DNA of 5,747 nucleotides, taken from positions 1-5,747 of the forward strand of contig OMRF01000345.1 in assembly GCA_900313435.1 (NCBI GenBank). The letters run 5' to 3'. Under the pieces are notes generated by a model. That model worked only from the letters and a program-made list of their open reading frames with translations, made no database searches and had not been told where the DNA came from. Source of the stretch: an uncultured Lachnospiraceae bacterium (GTDB lineage: Bacteria > Bacillota > Clostridia > Lachnospirales > Lachnospiraceae). This document shows positions 5,501 to 5,747 of this stretch, in pieces; positions within the stretch are counted from its first letter, which is position 1; every line of letters starts with the position of its first letter. The position numbers were made by a program, and so were the translations under genes.

Positions 5501-5595
5501 TTGTTCTCTCATTAACAACACAAATGTAAAAAGAGTTTTTTATAACACATATTCCAACTGTACATCAAATGGTTCTTCATCTGCGATCCAGGGTA

Positions 5596-5747
5596 TTACA
5601 GTTTCAATACGGCGACGATCTCATTGCCATCCATCTCGCCCGTCTCCTCAAAACCTAATGAGGCGTATAACTTTCCTGCCATCTCGTTCTCGGGTTCGTA
5701 GGAGATCCAACAGAACTCCGCCTTGCCGCAGGGCCACGTCCTGATGA
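5596..5747 (-). CDS. GNAT N-acetyltransferase, C-terminal part (diamine acetyltransferase-like)
   Basis: The last 49 codons are visible, ending in TAA at 5598-5596. The tail starts IRTWPCGKAEFCWISYEPEN and contains LYASLGFEETGEMDGNEIV. An aromatic-rich strand (FCWISYEPEN), a helix, then L-Y-x-x-x-G-F and a final strand AVLKL is the C-terminal signature of GNATs of the spermidine/diamine acetyltransferase kind (BltD/PaiA-like). The acetyl-CoA loop lies outside the window, so activity cannot be judged. It is separated from the regulator operon by about 250 bases and is probably a different transcription unit on the same strand. The substrate assignment is a resemblance only. Confidence 0.75.
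   Translation of the reverse strand, partial: IRTWPCGKAEFCWISYEPENEMAGKLYASLGFEETGEMDGNEIVAVLKL

Larger units (their letters stand above)
5347..5595. other. Non-coding leader and intergenic region
   Basis: This is the only sizeable gene-free stretch, about 250 bases between the stop of the right-hand GNAT gene and the regulator start. The left half holds the ribosome binding site and the repeat cluster. The right half is A/T-rich, with a short AT-only inverted repeat around 5527-5542 (TAAAAA, loop ACTC, TTTTTA on the minus strand). That repeat is too weak to call as a terminator for the upstream gene. Confidence 0.6.

Noticed and set aside
5294..5521. A 75-codon minus-strand reading frame crossing the leader and overlapping the regulator start, possibly a leader peptide
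   Set aside because: It starts with TTG/ATG without a Shine-Dalgarno sequence, overlaps the well-supported regulator gene in another frame, and its composition is set by the inverted repeats. No recognisable protein features.
5525..5546. AT-only inverted repeat (TAAAAA-ACTC-TTTTTA) as a terminator of the upstream GNAT gene
   Set aside because: A 6-bp A/T stem without G/C is too weak for an intrinsic terminator, and the T-run is part of the stem itself.
5545..5595. Open, protein-like stretch just after the right-hand GNAT stop in another frame (…PWIADEEPFDVQLEYVL), suggesting a frameshifted C-terminus
   Set aside because: It is only about 25 codons, has no start codon, and such a length is readily open by chance. 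The GNAT already ends with the expected final strand (AVLKL).
5496..5744. Plus-strand reading frames, including the longest ones at 5496-5744, 3788-4165 and 2613-2993
   Set aside because: The ones at 3788-4165 and 2613-2993 lie opposite well-supported minus-strand genes. The one at 5496-5744 lies opposite the GNAT C-terminus and the intergenic region. None has a convincing ribosome binding site or recognisable domains.
1..5747. CRISPR array, tRNA or rRNA gene, insertion sequence or phage genes
   Set aside because: No regularly spaced repeats, cloverleaf-like sequence, transposase or terminal inverted repeats were found. Nearly all sequence is accounted for by the minus-strand genes.

Overview
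The window looks like a chromosomal stretch from an anaerobic member of the Clostridia, probably a Lachnospiraceae-type Firmicute. The reasons are moderate GC, AGGAGG-like ribosome binding sites, very tight gene packing, and a Cro/C1-type regulator carrying a desulfoferrodoxin-like domain, an architecture I associate from memory with anaerobic Clostridia. No sequence search was possible, so the taxonomy is inference.

Every supported gene is on the minus strand, so transcription runs from high to low coordinates. At the right edge (5596-5747) is the C-terminus of a GNAT acetyltransferase. A non-coding gap of about 250 bases follows (5347-5595). It holds a weak promoter candidate and, just upstream of the next ribosome binding site, a cluster of four alternating GAGTC/GACTC segments that can pair in two mutually exclusive ways. 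From 5346 down to base 1 there are eight consecutive genes, with gaps of 14 to 24 bases or 4-base ATGA overlaps, and no terminator is visible between them. They therefore read as one operon. In order they are: an HTH regulator with a superoxide-reductase-like domain; a GNAT overlapping it; TcdA (tRNA t6A37 dehydratase, E1-like); a rhodanese-TtcA-like PP-loop fusion overlapping TcdA; a RimJ/RimL-like GNAT; a family-6-type hypoxanthine/uracil DNA glycosylase; a transglutaminase-like-GNAT fusion; and the start of another GNAT, cut by the left edge.

Four themes stand out. (1) There are five different GNAT domains in 5.7 kb, one fused to a papain-like transglutaminase fold. (2) There is a tRNA anticodon-loop module with its own rhodanese domain. 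(3) There is a DNA deamination-repair enzyme. (4) The first gene is a regulator whose mononuclear iron site keeps four of five expected ligands, with the last His replaced by Asp. A possible unifying idea, which is inference only, is a redox- or nitrosative-stress-responsive operon: the iron-site regulator senses, the glycosylase repairs deaminated adenine, the sulfur-transfer enzymes maintain tRNA, and the acetyltransferases modify unknown small molecules or proteins. Equally possible is a loosely assembled housekeeping and accessory operon. Three genes (starts at 187, 1746 and 2280) share a nearly identical 20-base translation-start context, which the genes themselves do not explain.
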